From Alteromonas stellipolaris (GTDB taxonomy: Bacteria > Pseudomonadota > Gammaproteobacteria > Enterobacterales > Alteromonadaceae), in the NCBI RefSeq assembly GCF_001562115.1, contig NZ_CP013926.1:1178001-1242000 (forward strand): a stretch of 64,000 nt of DNA, written 5' to 3'. This document shows positions 52,260 to 61,330 of the stretch, piece after piece (within the stretch, counting starts at the first letter, position 1; each line of letters starts with the position of its first letter). The notes beneath the pieces are model-generated. The model was given only the letters and a program-made list of their open reading frames with translations, did not search any database and was not told the origin of the DNA. The translations under genes were made by a program, and so were the position numbers.

Positions 52260-53115
52260 GGTTAAATTATCTTCGTTATTTGAGTTAGAGACTGTTGAAG
52301 CGGGTTTATATCGCGGACAAAGTTGGGATTTGGGCTTTCGTGCATTATTTGGCGGTCAAGTACTAGGGCAAGCGTTAGCTGCCGCTTATGAAACAGTAGA
52401 TAAAGACCGTATAGCCCATTCATTTCATACTTACTTTTTGCTTCCTGGCGATGCAAAGAAACCTGTGGTCTACGATGTAGAAGTGGTACGAGATGGCCGT
52501 AGCTTTTCTGCCCGAAGAGTAAAAGCAATCCAAGATGGTCGAAACATCTTTTACATGACGGCGTCATTCCAAGTACCTGAAAAAGGTATGCATCATCAGC
52601 AAGCAGATATGCCTGACGTGCCGCCGCCAGAAGAAGTGCAGTCTGATATCGAGTTTTATGAAAAAAACTTCGACAAAATTGCCCGTCCTATGCGAGAAGC
52701 ATTAAGTTATCATCGCCCGGTGGATATTCGTACTATAGGTGCGGCGAACTCCTATCAGTCTAATCGCCAACCCGCTAAGCGCTATATTTGGATGAAAGCA
52801 AGAAACGAGCTTGCACCTGAGATCACACTGCAACAAGCAGCGTTAGCGTATGCTTCTGATTACCATTTCTTAAGTACGTCATTACAGCCACACGGCATTT
52901 CAGTTACCGACAAATCGCTACGTATTGCGACTATTGACCATGCTATGTGGTTTCACCGCCCCGTTAATATGAATGAGTGGTTATTGTATGTAATGGAAAG
53001 TCCATTTAGTGGCGGAGCAAGAGGTTTGGTGAGAGGTCAGATCTTCACTCAACAAGGTGAGTTAGTAGCCTCTGCAACCCAAGAAGGCTTGATGCGACAA
53101 GTCGATGTCGACTAA
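52252..53115 (+). CDS. tesB: acyl-CoA thioesterase II (TesB)
   Basis: Double hot-dog thioesterase hydrolysing medium and long acyl-CoAs, 287 aa (E. coli 286). The start is the ATG at 52252 inside the end of the kinase-like gene, giving MPEVKLSSLFELETVE. Family motifs 'FGGQVLGQALAAA', 'HSFHTYFLLPGD', 'SDYHFLSTSLQPHG' and 'GLVRGQIFTQQGELVASATQEG' hold the Asp/Thr/Gln catalytic set. Confidence 0.95.
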   Translation: MPEVKLSSLFELETVEAGLYRGQSWDLGFRALFGGQVLGQALAAAYETVDKDRIAHSFHTYFLLPGDAKKPVVYDVEVVRDGRSFSARRVKAIQDGRNIFYMTASFQVPEKGMHHQQADMPDVPPPEEVQSDIEFYEKNFDKIARPMREALSYHRPVDIRTIGAANSYQSNRQPAKRYIWMKARNELAPEITLQQAALAYASDYHFLSTSLQPHGISVTDKSLRIATIDHAMWFHRPVNMNEWLLYVMESPFSGGARGLVRGQIFTQQGELVASATQEGLMRQVDVD

Positions 53116-53168
53116 ATGACATTTTGTTGTGAGAGCACAGTTTTTTAAATTATGTACAAGGAACGCTT

Positions 53169-53687
53169 ATGCAATATTCACTTGAAATGTTAACGCCTGA
53201 GTGTGATAGCACCAGTTATATTGCCCCCGGCGCACATGTTATTGGCAATGTGATATTAAAACCCCACAGCAGTGTATGGTTCAATGTGGTTATTCGCGCA
53301 GATATGGACGCGATTACGGTAGGAGAGCTTACTAACGTACAAGACGGGAGTGTGCTCCATACCGACTCCGGAATTCCTCTTACTTTAGGTAAAGGTGTAA
53401 CCGTGGGCCATAAAGTTATGTTGCATGGCTGCACGGTAGGTGACTACTCTCTCATTGGCATTAATGCTGTAGTGTTAAATGGCGCGAAAATTGGGAAGTA
53501 CTGCATTATTGGCGCAAATGCATTAATTACCGAAAATATGGAGATTCCAGACTACAGCTTAGTGGTGGGCTCGCCAGGAAAAGTGGTAAAGCAGCTTGAT
53601 AGTAGTGTAGAGGAAAAGCTTCAAGCATCTGCTGCGCATTATGCGCACAATGCAACACATTATAATAAGCATCTTTCTGAGGTTTAA
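53169..53687 (+). CDS. gamma-carbonic anhydrase family protein
   Basis: 172-residue left-handed beta-helix hexapeptide-repeat protein of the YrdA/CaiE/gamma-CA family. The three zinc histidines are at H64, H81 and H86 ('LHTDSG', 'VGHKVMLHG'). AAGGA precedes the ATG. Family members bind zinc; genuine carbonic anhydrase activity is not assured. Confidence 0.9.
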   Translation: MQYSLEMLTPECDSTSYIAPGAHVIGNVILKPHSSVWFNVVIRADMDAITVGELTNVQDGSVLHTDSGIPLTLGKGVTVGHKVMLHGCTVGDYSLIGINAVVLNGAKIGKYCIIGANALITENMEIPDYSLVVGSPGKVVKQLDSSVEEKLQASAAHYAHNATHYNKHLSEV

Positions 53688-53722
53688 TCAGTGTACACAA
53701 GCCTAATAATAATGTGCTCTAT

Positions 53723-53756
53723 GGGATAATGGCTAACCGTTATTATCCCGTTTTTT
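53723..53756 (+). terminator. rho-independent terminator of the gamma-CA gene
   Basis: GGGATAAT (53723-53730) pairs with ATTATCCC, with inner pairs and a small bulge, followed by six T. Confidence 0.8.
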
Positions 53757-53889
53757 CACTACTATCATTCATTATGCTCAAGACCATTCATCGTACCCTA
53801 GAATAACCTTTTCCCTCTTTGCGCCTACTGTTCCTCTTTATTTTCCCCACTATTTCAGCGCTATTGTGCACCGAAAATGCTGCGCTTTT

Positions 53890-53995
53890 CATAAAAAATG
53901 CCCAGAACATAGGTTCTGGGCATAGGGGAATGGCTCATTGCTGAGCCGTGCGCTAACTATTGCAAGGGAGAAGTGCATGCAAATTCTTTCAAACG
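53890..53995 (-). ncRNA. candidate small RNA ending in an orphan terminator
   Basis: On the minus strand a textbook terminator (11-bp stem ATGCCCAGAAC / GTTCTGGGCAT, 53898-53908 with 53913-53923, then TTTTTT) has no minus-strand gene upstream of it. Just before it is a second hairpin, GGCTCA-TTGC-TGAGCC (53932-53947), and a single-stranded CU-rich stretch CTTCTCCCTTGC complementary to Shine-Dalgarno sequences. A TATAGT lies at 54008-54003 as a possible -10; no good -35 was found. The 5' end is a guess. An alternative is a plus-strand 7-codon leader ORF (53977-54000) with an AAGGGAG site. Confidence 0.42.
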
Positions 53996-54316
53996 GATAA
54001 TAACTATAGTTCATATTTGTTTATTTTATAAACTAAACATTGTGAAATTTATTTTACAGACCCTCTAATCCAATTAAAATGAGAATAACCTTCGGATAAT
54101 CATAGGCTTCATACTGGTCGGAGTTTCTGATCTATTCGATTTTTCTTTACCCTCATGATACCCACGGGTTATCCACATCTTACGCAAGCTCGACAAGATT
54201 ATGGCGCAAGACGTTTCCATTCATATAAGTTATGTTCATAACAAGCTGTTGTACCCAGCCGTTAAGATTGTAAGAATGCAGATACGCTATTATTACTATT
54301 ATTGCTAAGGACTGAT
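53996..54316. other. upstream region of the aminotransferase gene
   Basis: No ORF or clear RNA structure. It must contain the aminotransferase promoter, but no convincing -35/-10 pair was found. A single TTATCCACA (54169-54177) matches the DnaA box consensus; one copy is weak evidence of function. Confidence 0.3.
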
Positions 54317-55438
54317 ATGCAAACGCACTCTACTTTTCTTCCGCCTGAGCGCACTTTAATGGGGCCTGGTCCTTCAGACGTGAACCCTCGTATTCTCAAT
54401 GCAATTGCCAGACCGACTGTTGGTCATTTAGATCCGCTATTTATCGAGCTTATGGATGCGACCAAACAGCTTCTTCAATACGCATTTAAAACTGAAAATG
54501 CATTAACAATGCCTATTTCTGCGCCAGGTTCTGCGGGGATGGAAGCTTGTTTTGTTAACCTTGTTGAGCCCGGCGATAAAGTGTTGGTATGCATTAACGG
54601 CGTGTTCGGCAACCGTATGGTGGAAAATGTTGAACGCTGCGGTGGTCAAGCCATCGTAATTAAAAACGATTGGGGCAAGCAAACCGATTTAAACGCGGTA
54701 GAAGATGCACTTAAAAAAGATGCAGATATTAAAGTGCTTGCATTCGTACATGCAGAGACGTCAACCGGCGTGGAAAATGATGCAAAACATTTATGTGAAC
54801 TTGCAAAACAGTACGACTGTTTATCGATAGTAGACGCCGTTACCTCTTTAGGCGGTATTGAGCTAGACGTAGATGGGTGGGGCATTGATGCCATTTATTC
54901 TGGCTCCCAAAAATGTTTAAGCTGCGTACCGGGTATTTCACCGGTATCCTTTAGTGACCGCGCAGTGCATGTTATTCAAAACCGCAAAACTAAAGTACAA
55001 AGCTGGTTTTTAGACATGAACTTAATTGTTGGCTATTGGGGGAAAGGGGCTAAGCGTGCTTATCACCATACTGCACCAGTAAACAGTATGTATGCATTTT
55101 ATGAAGCCTTACTTATTTTAAAAGAAGAAGGCTTAGAAAACGCATGGCAACGTCATCAAGCCGGTCATAACGAGCTGGTGGCTGGACTAGAAGGCTTAGG
55201 TCTCTCGCTTGCCGTAGATGCCGAATATCGTCTCCCTCAACTTAATGTAGTCAATATTCCAGATGGTGTTAATGACGCTGAAGTTCGTTCAAGGTTACTT
55301 AACGATTTCAATTTAGAAATTGGTGCGGGTTTAGGCGAATTTGCAGGTAAAGTGTGGCGCATTGGATTAATGGGATATGCCTGTAAGCCTCGTAATATTG
55401 ACCATTGCCTCACATCCTTACAAAAAGTATTGAAATAA
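54317..55438 (+). CDS. alanine/serine-glyoxylate aminotransferase family protein
   Basis: Class V PLP-dependent aminotransferase, 373 aa, from the ATG at 54317 with AAGGA 5 nt upstream. A TTG five codons earlier opens the frame but lacks spacing. '[11 protein letters not shown]', '[15 protein letters not shown]' and the PLP-lysine motif 'SGSQKCLSC' place it in the AGXT/SGAT family, interconverting glyoxylate or pyruvate with glycine, alanine or serine. The exact donor and acceptor are not determined. It is monocistronic, with a terminator downstream. Confidence 0.9.
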   Translation: MQTHSTFLPPERTLMGPGPSDVNPRILNAIARPTVGHLDPLFIELMDATKQLLQYAFKTENALTMPISAPGSAGMEACFVNLVEPGDKVLVCINGVFGNRMVENVERCGGQAIVIKNDWGKQTDLNAVEDALKKDADIKVLAFVHAETSTGVENDAKHLCELAKQYDCLSIVDAVTSLGGIELDVDGWGIDAIYSGSQKCLSCVPGISPVSFSDRAVHVIQNRKTKVQSWFLDMNLIVGYWGKGAKRAYHHTAPVNSMYAFYEALLILKEEGLENAWQRHQAGHNELVAGLEGLGLSLAVDAEYRLPQLNVVNIPDGVNDAEVRSRLLNDFNLEIGAGLGEFAGKVWRIGLMGYACKPRNIDHCLTSLQKVLK

Positions 55439-55475
55439 TAGACTGAAAATTGGTGCATAAACATTCATAAAATAT

Positions 55476-55503
55476 AAAGTGGGCCATCGTGCCCACTTTT
55501 TAT
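55476..55503 (+). terminator. rho-independent terminator of the aminotransferase gene
   Basis: A 9-bp stem AAAGTGGGC / GCCCACTTT with a 6-nt loop and following T-rich run. Confidence 0.88.
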
Positions 55504-55659
55504 TTTTGCCCTTTAAAACAAAAAATAATGCTTTTTATTAAAACTCACGTATCAGTTAACTCGCCTGTTTTATGAATGATTTAGTTGCGGTTCATAATAC
55601 GTTCACTTACCGTTACTTATGATTTGCCTGAATTAATGATAATGAACACGGAGTTTTGA

Positions 55660-56394
55660 ATGAATTCAATCAGTAAACTAGCGGCGCCTTTAAAACGTAT
55701 TAACGCACGCAAGCGCTTATCACCGATGGTATTATTAACGGGTATAGTTGCCACAATGCTAAGTACGGCATCAATGGCGCAACAACAGCTTATTCATGTA
55801 CAAGGCACAGGCGCAATGTCAGTTACGCCTAATGCGTATTCAGTGACCTTTGTTATTGAAGAACAAGGCGAAACCGTTGGGAAGCTTAATACTGCCCTTG
55901 CGTCGGATTTACGATCTGTTGTTAGCTTTTTGCTAGAGCAGGGCATTGAACGTAACGACATTCAATCTATGCAGGTTCGTTTAACACCACGATACGTGAA
56001 CAGTCCTAACGGCCGAGTGCAAGAAGGGTTTACCTTAAGTCGCGAAATATCAGTGACTGATTCCAATATTGAAAACTATGATAAAGTGTTGGACGGTGTA
56101 CTAGGACGGGGTGTCGATCGTATTCAACAATTTTCGTTTGTTAGTACAACGCAAACCAACGCATACCAAACAGCTTTAGTCGCAGCGGTGAAAGATGCCA
56201 AGGCGCGAGCAGCACTTTTAGCGAAGGAATTAGGCGTTGAAGTGGGTGAAGTAGTTGCAATCTCTGAATCTGGTGGCAATATGCCCGTTCCAGTTATGCG
56301 CGCAGATGCGTTTGCTAAAGAAATGTCTGTTTCTTTACCAGGGCAAGAAACCGTTGAAGCGCGCATAAACGTTAGTTTTACTATTATTCAATAG
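55660..56394 (+). CDS. SIMPL-domain (DUF541) periplasmic protein
   Basis: 244 residues with a signal peptide after a basic N-terminus (cleavage near SMAQ-Q, about residue 41) and a SIMPL domain ('IHVQGTGAMSVTPNAYSVTF', 'YKALVAAVKDAKARAALLAKELGV'-like). Family members are periplasmic or outer-membrane proteins linked to stress and oxidative protection (YggE-type); the mechanism is unclear. GGAG lies 6 nt before the ATG. msrC follows after 12 nt and may be co-transcribed. Confidence 0.88.
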   Translation: MNSISKLAAPLKRINARKRLSPMVLLTGIVATMLSTASMAQQQLIHVQGTGAMSVTPNAYSVTFVIEEQGETVGKLNTALASDLRSVVSFLLEQGIERNDIQSMQVRLTPRYVNSPNGRVQEGFTLSREISVTDSNIENYDKVLDGVLGRGVDRIQQFSFVSTTQTNAYQTALVAAVKDAKARAALLAKELGVEVGEVVAISESGGNMPVPVMRADAFAKEMSVSLPGQETVEARINVSFTIIQ

Positions 56395-56406
56395 CAGGGT
56401 AACCGT

Positions 56407-56868
56407 TTGAAAGAAGAACAATACGCCCAGTTAATAAGCCAGGCGAAAAGCCTGGTTGCTGGTGAGCACGATGTCATTGCCAACATGGCGAACATCAGTG
56501 CACTACTTTTTAACCATCTCGATAAGGTAAATTGGGCTGGTTTTTATTTTTATAAAGAAGCGCAATTAGTGTTAGGTCCTTTCCAAGGACAACCCGCTTG
56601 CATCCGTATTCCTATGGGGAAGGGGGTGTGTGGTACTGCCGCTGAAACCCGCACAGTTCAGCGCATTGCAGATGTTCATGCCTTCTCTGGCCACATTGCC
56701 TGCGACGCCGCTTCAAACTCCGAAATTGTCATTCCTCTTGTGGTAAATGGCGAACTAATTGGTGTTTTAGATATCGATAGCCCAGAATTTTCTCGTTTCG
56801 ACGAGCAAGATGAGCTTGGGTTGTGTAAAATAGCCGATATACTTATTGAATCTCAGCAATCGTTATGA
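56407..56868 (+). CDS. msrC: free methionine-(R)-sulfoxide reductase (GAF type)
   Basis: 153-residue GAF-domain enzyme reducing free Met-(R)-sulfoxide. The three redox cysteines C65, C75 and C99 have exactly the 10- and 24-residue spacing of the E. coli enzyme (C84, C94, C118). It starts at TTG with AGGG 7 nt upstream. Its stop overlaps the next ATG (ATGA). Confidence 0.92.
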   Translation: MKEEQYAQLISQAKSLVAGEHDVIANMANISALLFNHLDKVNWAGFYFYKEAQLVLGPFQGQPACIRIPMGKGVCGTAAETRTVQRIADVHAFSGHIACDAASNSEIVIPLVVNGELIGVLDIDSPEFSRFDEQDELGLCKIADILIESQQSL

Positions 56869-57155
56869 AATACAACGTTGACATCCATGTAGTACTATCT
56901 ACTTATGAAGATATGGAAGACAATCATGATGACCCTGATGAAGCGTCAGAACGATTAAATTTCGTACTTCACGCAATTTATGATAGGGCCGATGAAGATA
57001 TTGAAACTCATCGGCTTGAACAATTATTGCAACACGGTTGGGAGTCTTGGCAACAAGATAAACATTTATTAGAAATTGACGATGACGAATTACTCGATTG
57101 GGTTGACCACGCGCTGGCAACTTGGGATGATGAGAGTAATGAAGAAATCTCTTGA
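56865..57155 (+). CDS. small acidic protein of 96 aa, unrecognised
   Basis: A 96-residue, strongly acidic, helical protein (starts MKYNVDIHVVLSTYEDMEDN, ends ATWDDESNEEIS), with no signal peptide or membrane helix. It overlaps msrC by 4 bp and the proQ TTG by 4 bp, so it sits inside a translationally coupled cluster. Its acidic character might suit a partner of the basic RNA-binding ProQ, but that is only inference. Confidence 0.75.
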   Translation: MKYNVDIHVVLSTYEDMEDNHDDPDEASERLNFVLHAIYDRADEDIETHRLEQLLQHGWESWQQDKHLLEIDDDELLDWVDHALATWDDESNEEIS

Positions 57156-57844
57156 ATAATTTAGAAAGTTTAATGGAATCACCAGAAAAGTTTACTAGCA
57201 GTAAGGAAGTTATCGCTTTCCTTTCCGAGACCTTCCCTAAATGCTTTAGTATTGAAGGCGAAGCCCTACCACTTAAGATTGGCATCTTTCAAGATCTAGC
57301 CCAGCGTTTAGAAAGCGAAGAACGAGTGAGTAAAACATTACTTCGCTCTACACTTCGCCACTATACAAACAGCTGGCGTTACCTCTACAGCATCAAAGAA
57401 GGCGCTAACCGTGTCGACTTAGATGGTGTTGAAGGGGAAACTATTGAGAAAGAGCATGCCGATCATGCACAGAAGCAGCTAGAAGAAAGCAAAGCGAAAG
57501 CCGCCGAAAAGCGTAAAGCTAAGCAAGCTCAGCAGCCTCAAAAGAAAGAAAAACGTCAATTTGCACGTCCGAAATCTTCTGGTTCGGCGCCTGCAGGCAG
57601 CAACAAAGAAGGCCAGCAGGGAACTAAACCGAAAATTCAGAGACCAAGTAAAACACCACCGGCTAAATTGACTGATGCCGATATGCAACAAGGTACGAAC
57701 GTAACGGTTAAATTAGGTAAAACACCTATGCCAGCCGTTATCACCGAAATTGCCAAAGACGGTATTCATGTTCAGTTAGACTCAGGTATGGTGGTAAAAG
57801 TAAATGCAGATGCTTTACGTTTGGCACGCTCCAAGAGGTCGTAA
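57152..57844 (+). CDS. proQ: RNA chaperone ProQ
   Basis: RNA-binding FinO/ProQ-domain protein, 230 aa. The FinO domain is about 14-125 ('SSKEVIAFLSETFPKCFS', 'LRHYTNSWRYLYSIKEG'). A Lys/Gln/Pro-rich flexible linker (about 130-175) and a C-terminal Tudor-like domain follow ('TVKLGKTPMPAVITEI', 'VKVNADALRLAR'). The start is either the coupled TTG at 57152 or an ATG at 57173, with no decisive ribosome site. prc follows at 2 nt, as in E. coli. Confidence 0.93.
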   Translation: MNNLESLMESPEKFTSSKEVIAFLSETFPKCFSIEGEALPLKIGIFQDLAQRLESEERVSKTLLRSTLRHYTNSWRYLYSIKEGANRVDLDGVEGETIEKEHADHAQKQLEESKAKAAEKRKAKQAQQPQKKEKRQFARPKSSGSAPAGSNKEGQQGTKPKIQRPSKTPPAKLTDADMQQGTNVTVKLGKTPMPAVITEIAKDGIHVQLDSGMVVKVNADALRLARSKRS

Positions 57845-57846
57845 AT

Positions 57847-59886
57847 ATGAAAGATATCCTTCGAATTTCCATTGCTAGTGCATTTCTTACCGTTGGGGTA
57901 GGCGCTGGTGCAGTCACCACAACCCCAGATGTTGAAGAGCTTCCCGTTCTTCAACAAGAGACACAGCATAGTGTTGCAGCAAAACGCGTCAGTGCGTTAT
58001 TTACCCGCGCTCACTATAAAGAAATTTCGTTGGATGACGTGTTATCAGCACGTATCTATCAGCGCTTCATTGAATCTTTAGATCACAACAAACAAGTTCT
58101 TTTATTGTCTGATGTGGTGGGTTTCGAAAAATATCGAAACGCTTTCGATGATGCGTTGAGCAAGGGCAACCTTTCTGTCGCGTATGACATGTATAATGTA
58201 AGTGCGCAGCGTCGTATCGAACGCTACGAGTTTGCGTTAGCTATGCTAGAGAAAGGGCCTTTTGATTTTGAAAAAGCCGATGACAAATTTTATTACGATC
58301 GCGAAGAAGCCGAGTGGCCTACTAGCAAAGATGAGTTAGATGAGATTTGGCGTCAACGTGTTAAGTACGACGCATTAAATCTTATTCTTGCTGATAAAAC
58401 GTGGGAAGAAGCAAAAGAGCTTCTTGAGAAACGCTACACACGTTCTATCAAGCGAACTAAACAAACCAAAAGCGAAGATGTATTTCAAATTGCTATGAAT
58501 GCATTTGCGCGTACTATCGAAGCTCACACGAGTTATCTTTCACCACGCAACGCTGACCGATTCCAAATGGAAATGAATTTGGAATTTGAAGGTATTGGTG
58601 CGGTACTTCAAAGCGAAGAAGATTACACCGTAATTAAAAGCGTAGTGCCGGGCGGTCCTGCCGATGAATCTGGGGCGTTAAAGCCAGAAGATAGAATTGT
58701 TGGTGTGGCTCAAGAAGATGAAGAGTTTGTTGATGTAGTCGGCTGGCGTTTAGATGAAGTCGTAGAGCTTATCAAAGGGCCAAAGGGCAGCGCGGTACGC
58801 TTGCAAGTTCAAAAGGGCGCGACAGATGCGAAAACCATGTCTGTGGTTAGCCTTACTCGCGACAAAATTAAGCTTGAAGACCGAGCTGCACAATCTGAGG
58901 TTTACACGCCTGAAACTGGGCCTCACGCAAATGAGCCTTTAGGTGTTATTACTATTCCTAGTTTCTACAACAACCTACACGCCGATGTCGAAAAGGAAAT
59001 AAACAGCCTTAAAGCACAGAACGTTAAAGGTATTATTGTAGATTTACGTGGCAATGGTGGTGGTTCTTTAACAGAAGCGACATTACTTACCGGTCTTTTC
59101 ATTGAAAAAGGTCCAGTGGTGCAAATTCGTTACGGTCAAACTAAAGTTAGCGTTAATCGCGATACCGACGGAAAAGTATCTTACGATGGCCCGTTAACGG
59201 TTTTAGTAGACCGCTACAGTGCGTCGGCGTCAGAGATTTTCGCCGCTGCAATGCAAGATTATAACCGCGCGCTGATTATTGGTGAACAAACCTTCGGTAA
59301 AGGTACCGTTCAACAACACCGTGGTTTAGGTAAGATTTATGATTTGTACGACAACCCATTAGGTAGCGTGCAATTCACCATCGCTAAGTTCTATCGTATT
59401 GATGGTGGAAGTACGCAGCATAAAGGGGTAGTGCCTGATATTCTTTATCCTTCAGCAATTGAACCTGCTGACTGGGGTGAGAGCCAACAGGATAACGCAT
59501 TACCTTGGGACAGCATTAACCGCGCAAATTACACTACATTTGCTGACGGCCAAGCTGCACTTGACGTATTAACGGCGAAACATAATAAACGTATTATGCA
59601 AGACCCTGAGTTTTCTTATATTCACGACGATATTGTCGAGTACAAAGAAAACAAAGATAAAAACTTTATTTCATTGGTAAAATCTGAACGTGAGTCAGAT
59701 AAAAAAGAAGCTGAAGATAAAGCTCTCGAGAGAGCCAATGAACGTTTACAGCGTATGGGTAAAGAATTAGTTAAAACACTTGATGACCTACCTGAAGATA
59801 TGGAAGAGTTAGATCCGTTCTTAGATGAAGCTGCCAACATTACTTTTGATATGATAGAAACCGGCAGATACGCAATAACACACTAA
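57847..59886 (+). CDS. prc: tail-specific carboxy-terminal protease Prc
   Basis: Periplasmic S41 protease degrading proteins with nonpolar C-termini and processing cell-wall factors. 679 aa: an N-terminal signal peptide (ends near VGAGAVTT), N-terminal helical domain, PDZ (about 235-320, 'FEGIGAVLQ...GGPADESGAL'), and S41 core with S460 ('YSASASEIFAAAMQDY') and K485 ('TFGKGTVQ'), 25 apart as in E. coli. It is last gene of the coupled msrC-orf-proQ-prc cluster and is closed by a terminator. Confidence 0.95.
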   Translation: MKDILRISIASAFLTVGVGAGAVTTTPDVEELPVLQQETQHSVAAKRVSALFTRAHYKEISLDDVLSARIYQRFIESLDHNKQVLLLSDVVGFEKYRNAFDDALSKGNLSVAYDMYNVSAQRRIERYEFALAMLEKGPFDFEKADDKFYYDREEAEWPTSKDELDEIWRQRVKYDALNLILADKTWEEAKELLEKRYTRSIKRTKQTKSEDVFQIAMNAFARTIEAHTSYLSPRNADRFQMEMNLEFEGIGAVLQSEEDYTVIKSVVPGGPADESGALKPEDRIVGVAQEDEEFVDVVGWRLDEVVELIKGPKGSAVRLQVQKGATDAKTMSVVSLTRDKIKLEDRAAQSEVYTPETGPHANEPLGVITIPSFYNNLHADVEKEINSLKAQNVKGIIVDLRGNGGGSLTEATLLTGLFIEKGPVVQIRYGQTKVSVNRDTDGKVSYDGPLTVLVDRYSASASEIFAAAMQDYNRALIIGEQTFGKGTVQQHRGLGKIYDLYDNPLGSVQFTIAKFYRIDGGSTQHKGVVPDILYPSAIEPADWGESQQDNALPWDSINRANYTTFADGQAALDVLTAKHNKRIMQDPEFSYIHDDIVEYKENKDKNFISLVKSERESDKKEAEDKALERANERLQRMGKELVKTLDDLPEDMEELDPFLDEAANITFDMIETGRYAITH

Positions 59887-59900
59887 AGGTTGATGACAGG

Positions 59901-59928
59901 GGGCTGGTCAGTGGCCAGCCCTTTTTTT
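59901..59928 (+). terminator. rho-independent terminator of prc
   Basis: GGGCTGG (59901-59907) pairs with CCAGCCC (59915-59921), followed by seven T. Confidence 0.9.
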
Positions 59929-59972
59929 GTGTCTGATAAACCTAACAACAATAATAAATAAAGGGAAATCAC

Positions 59973-61307
59973 ATGGCTATCAGAGGCGAGTTTTCTTCTC
60001 GAATCGGGTTCGTGCTCGCAGCAGCGGGCTCAGCAGTTGGACTCGGTAATATTTGGGGGTTCCCCACCAAAGTAGCAACGAATGGAGGTGCTGCTTTTGT
60101 GCTTGTTTATTTACTTCTCGCGTTTGTTCTTGCATACCCCGTTCTCATGGCCGAGCTCATCATTGGACGAAGCTCTCGTTCTAACATGGTAGATGCGCTA
60201 GGCAATATTTCTGGTAACTTCATCGGTCGTGCAACCGGTATTTGGGGTTGCATAACAGTCTCACTTATCTTGGCGTTTTATGCCATCGTAGGCGGTTGGA
60301 TGCTTGTCTATTTCGCAGATTCTGCTGTTAATATGGTGGGGTTACAGTCTGCAAGTGATTGGTTGTTAACATCTTCAGTTACGCGTAACGTTATTTTTTG
60401 CTTTATATTCATGGCGTTAACCGCTTTTATTGTTGTGGGTGGTGTGAAGTCGGGAATTGAGAAATGGTCAGTTAGGTTAATGCCTACATTGGTACTTCTT
60501 ATCCTAGCCCTTATCGTCTATGTAAGTTTGCAACCTGGCGCCTCTGATGGTTGGAGCGCGTATTTGGTACCAGACTTTACCCGTATTCTTGACCCCGATT
60601 TGTTAATAGATGCCATGGGCCAAGCCTTTTTCTCCATGTCATTAGGTGTGGGTACCATGCTAGTTTACGGTTCATACCTAAGCAAAAAAGAAAATTTGCC
60701 CACCATTGGTGCTTCCGTTGCATTAGTGGATATCGGTGTTGCCGTTATTGCCGGCATGCTGATTATTCCGGCCATGTACGTTGCGCTGCACAATGGTGTA
60801 GAAATCTTTACGCCTGAGGGAGCCTTAATTCAAGGTGACTCGCTTATTTTCAAAGTGTTGCCAGCCTTGTTTGATACAATTGGCGGGGTAGGTGTGTTTG
60901 TTGCATTTACTTTCTTTGCGTTAATGGCGATAGCCGCTGTTACCTCTTCAATATCAATGCTTGAAGTGCCTGTGGCATATATGGTGGAAAGCAGGGGCTT
61001 GGTACGTAAAAAGGCGGTAGTGTTAATGGCAGCCATTATCTTTGTACTTAGCTGCATCATCATTCTTAATTTTAATGCACTGTTTGGGTTCGTTATTGCC
61101 CTTACCACTGAGTACAGTCAACCACTACTTGGCTTAGCGTTATGTATATTTGCCGGATGGGTGTGGCGCAGAGATGCCATTTTAGCTGAGCTTAAAGAAG
61201 GCGATGCAAACGCGGAGCAGGGTTTGTTTTGGAAGATTTGGCCTTGGTATGTACGCTTTGTTTGCCCGGTTATTATTGCGCTAATGTTTTACCGCTCAGT
61301 TTTTTGA
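59973..61307 (+). CDS. sodium-dependent transporter, NSS/SNF family
   Basis: 444-residue inner-membrane Na+ symporter with about 11-12 hydrophobic segments and the family start 'SRIGFVLAAAGSAVGLGNIWGFP', whose unwound TM1 binds substrate and Na+. Bacterial relatives carry amino acids or related compounds; the substrate here is unknown. AGGGA precedes the ATG. An NhaC antiporter follows at 23 nt, suggesting a Na+-linked pair. Confidence 0.92.
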   Translation: MAIRGEFSSRIGFVLAAAGSAVGLGNIWGFPTKVATNGGAAFVLVYLLLAFVLAYPVLMAELIIGRSSRSNMVDALGNISGNFIGRATGIWGCITVSLILAFYAIVGGWMLVYFADSAVNMVGLQSASDWLLTSSVTRNVIFCFIFMALTAFIVVGGVKSGIEKWSVRLMPTLVLLILALIVYVSLQPGASDGWSAYLVPDFTRILDPDLLIDAMGQAFFSMSLGVGTMLVYGSYLSKKENLPTIGASVALVDIGVAVIAGMLIIPAMYVALHNGVEIFTPEGALIQGDSLIFKVLPALFDTIGGVGVFVAFTFFALMAIAAVTSSISMLEVPVAYMVESRGLVRKKAVVLMAAIIFVLSCIIILNFNALFGFVIALTTEYSQPLLGLALCIFAGWVWRRDAILAELKEGDANAEQGLFWKIWPWYVRFVCPVIIALMFYRSVF

Positions 61308-61330
61308 TTTAAGGCTTAAGAATAATAAAA

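Noticed and set aside
54169..54177. Single DnaA box TTATCCACA
   Set aside because: One 9-mer match in 64 kb is expected by chance. No cluster, AT-rich unwinding element or replication genes are nearby.
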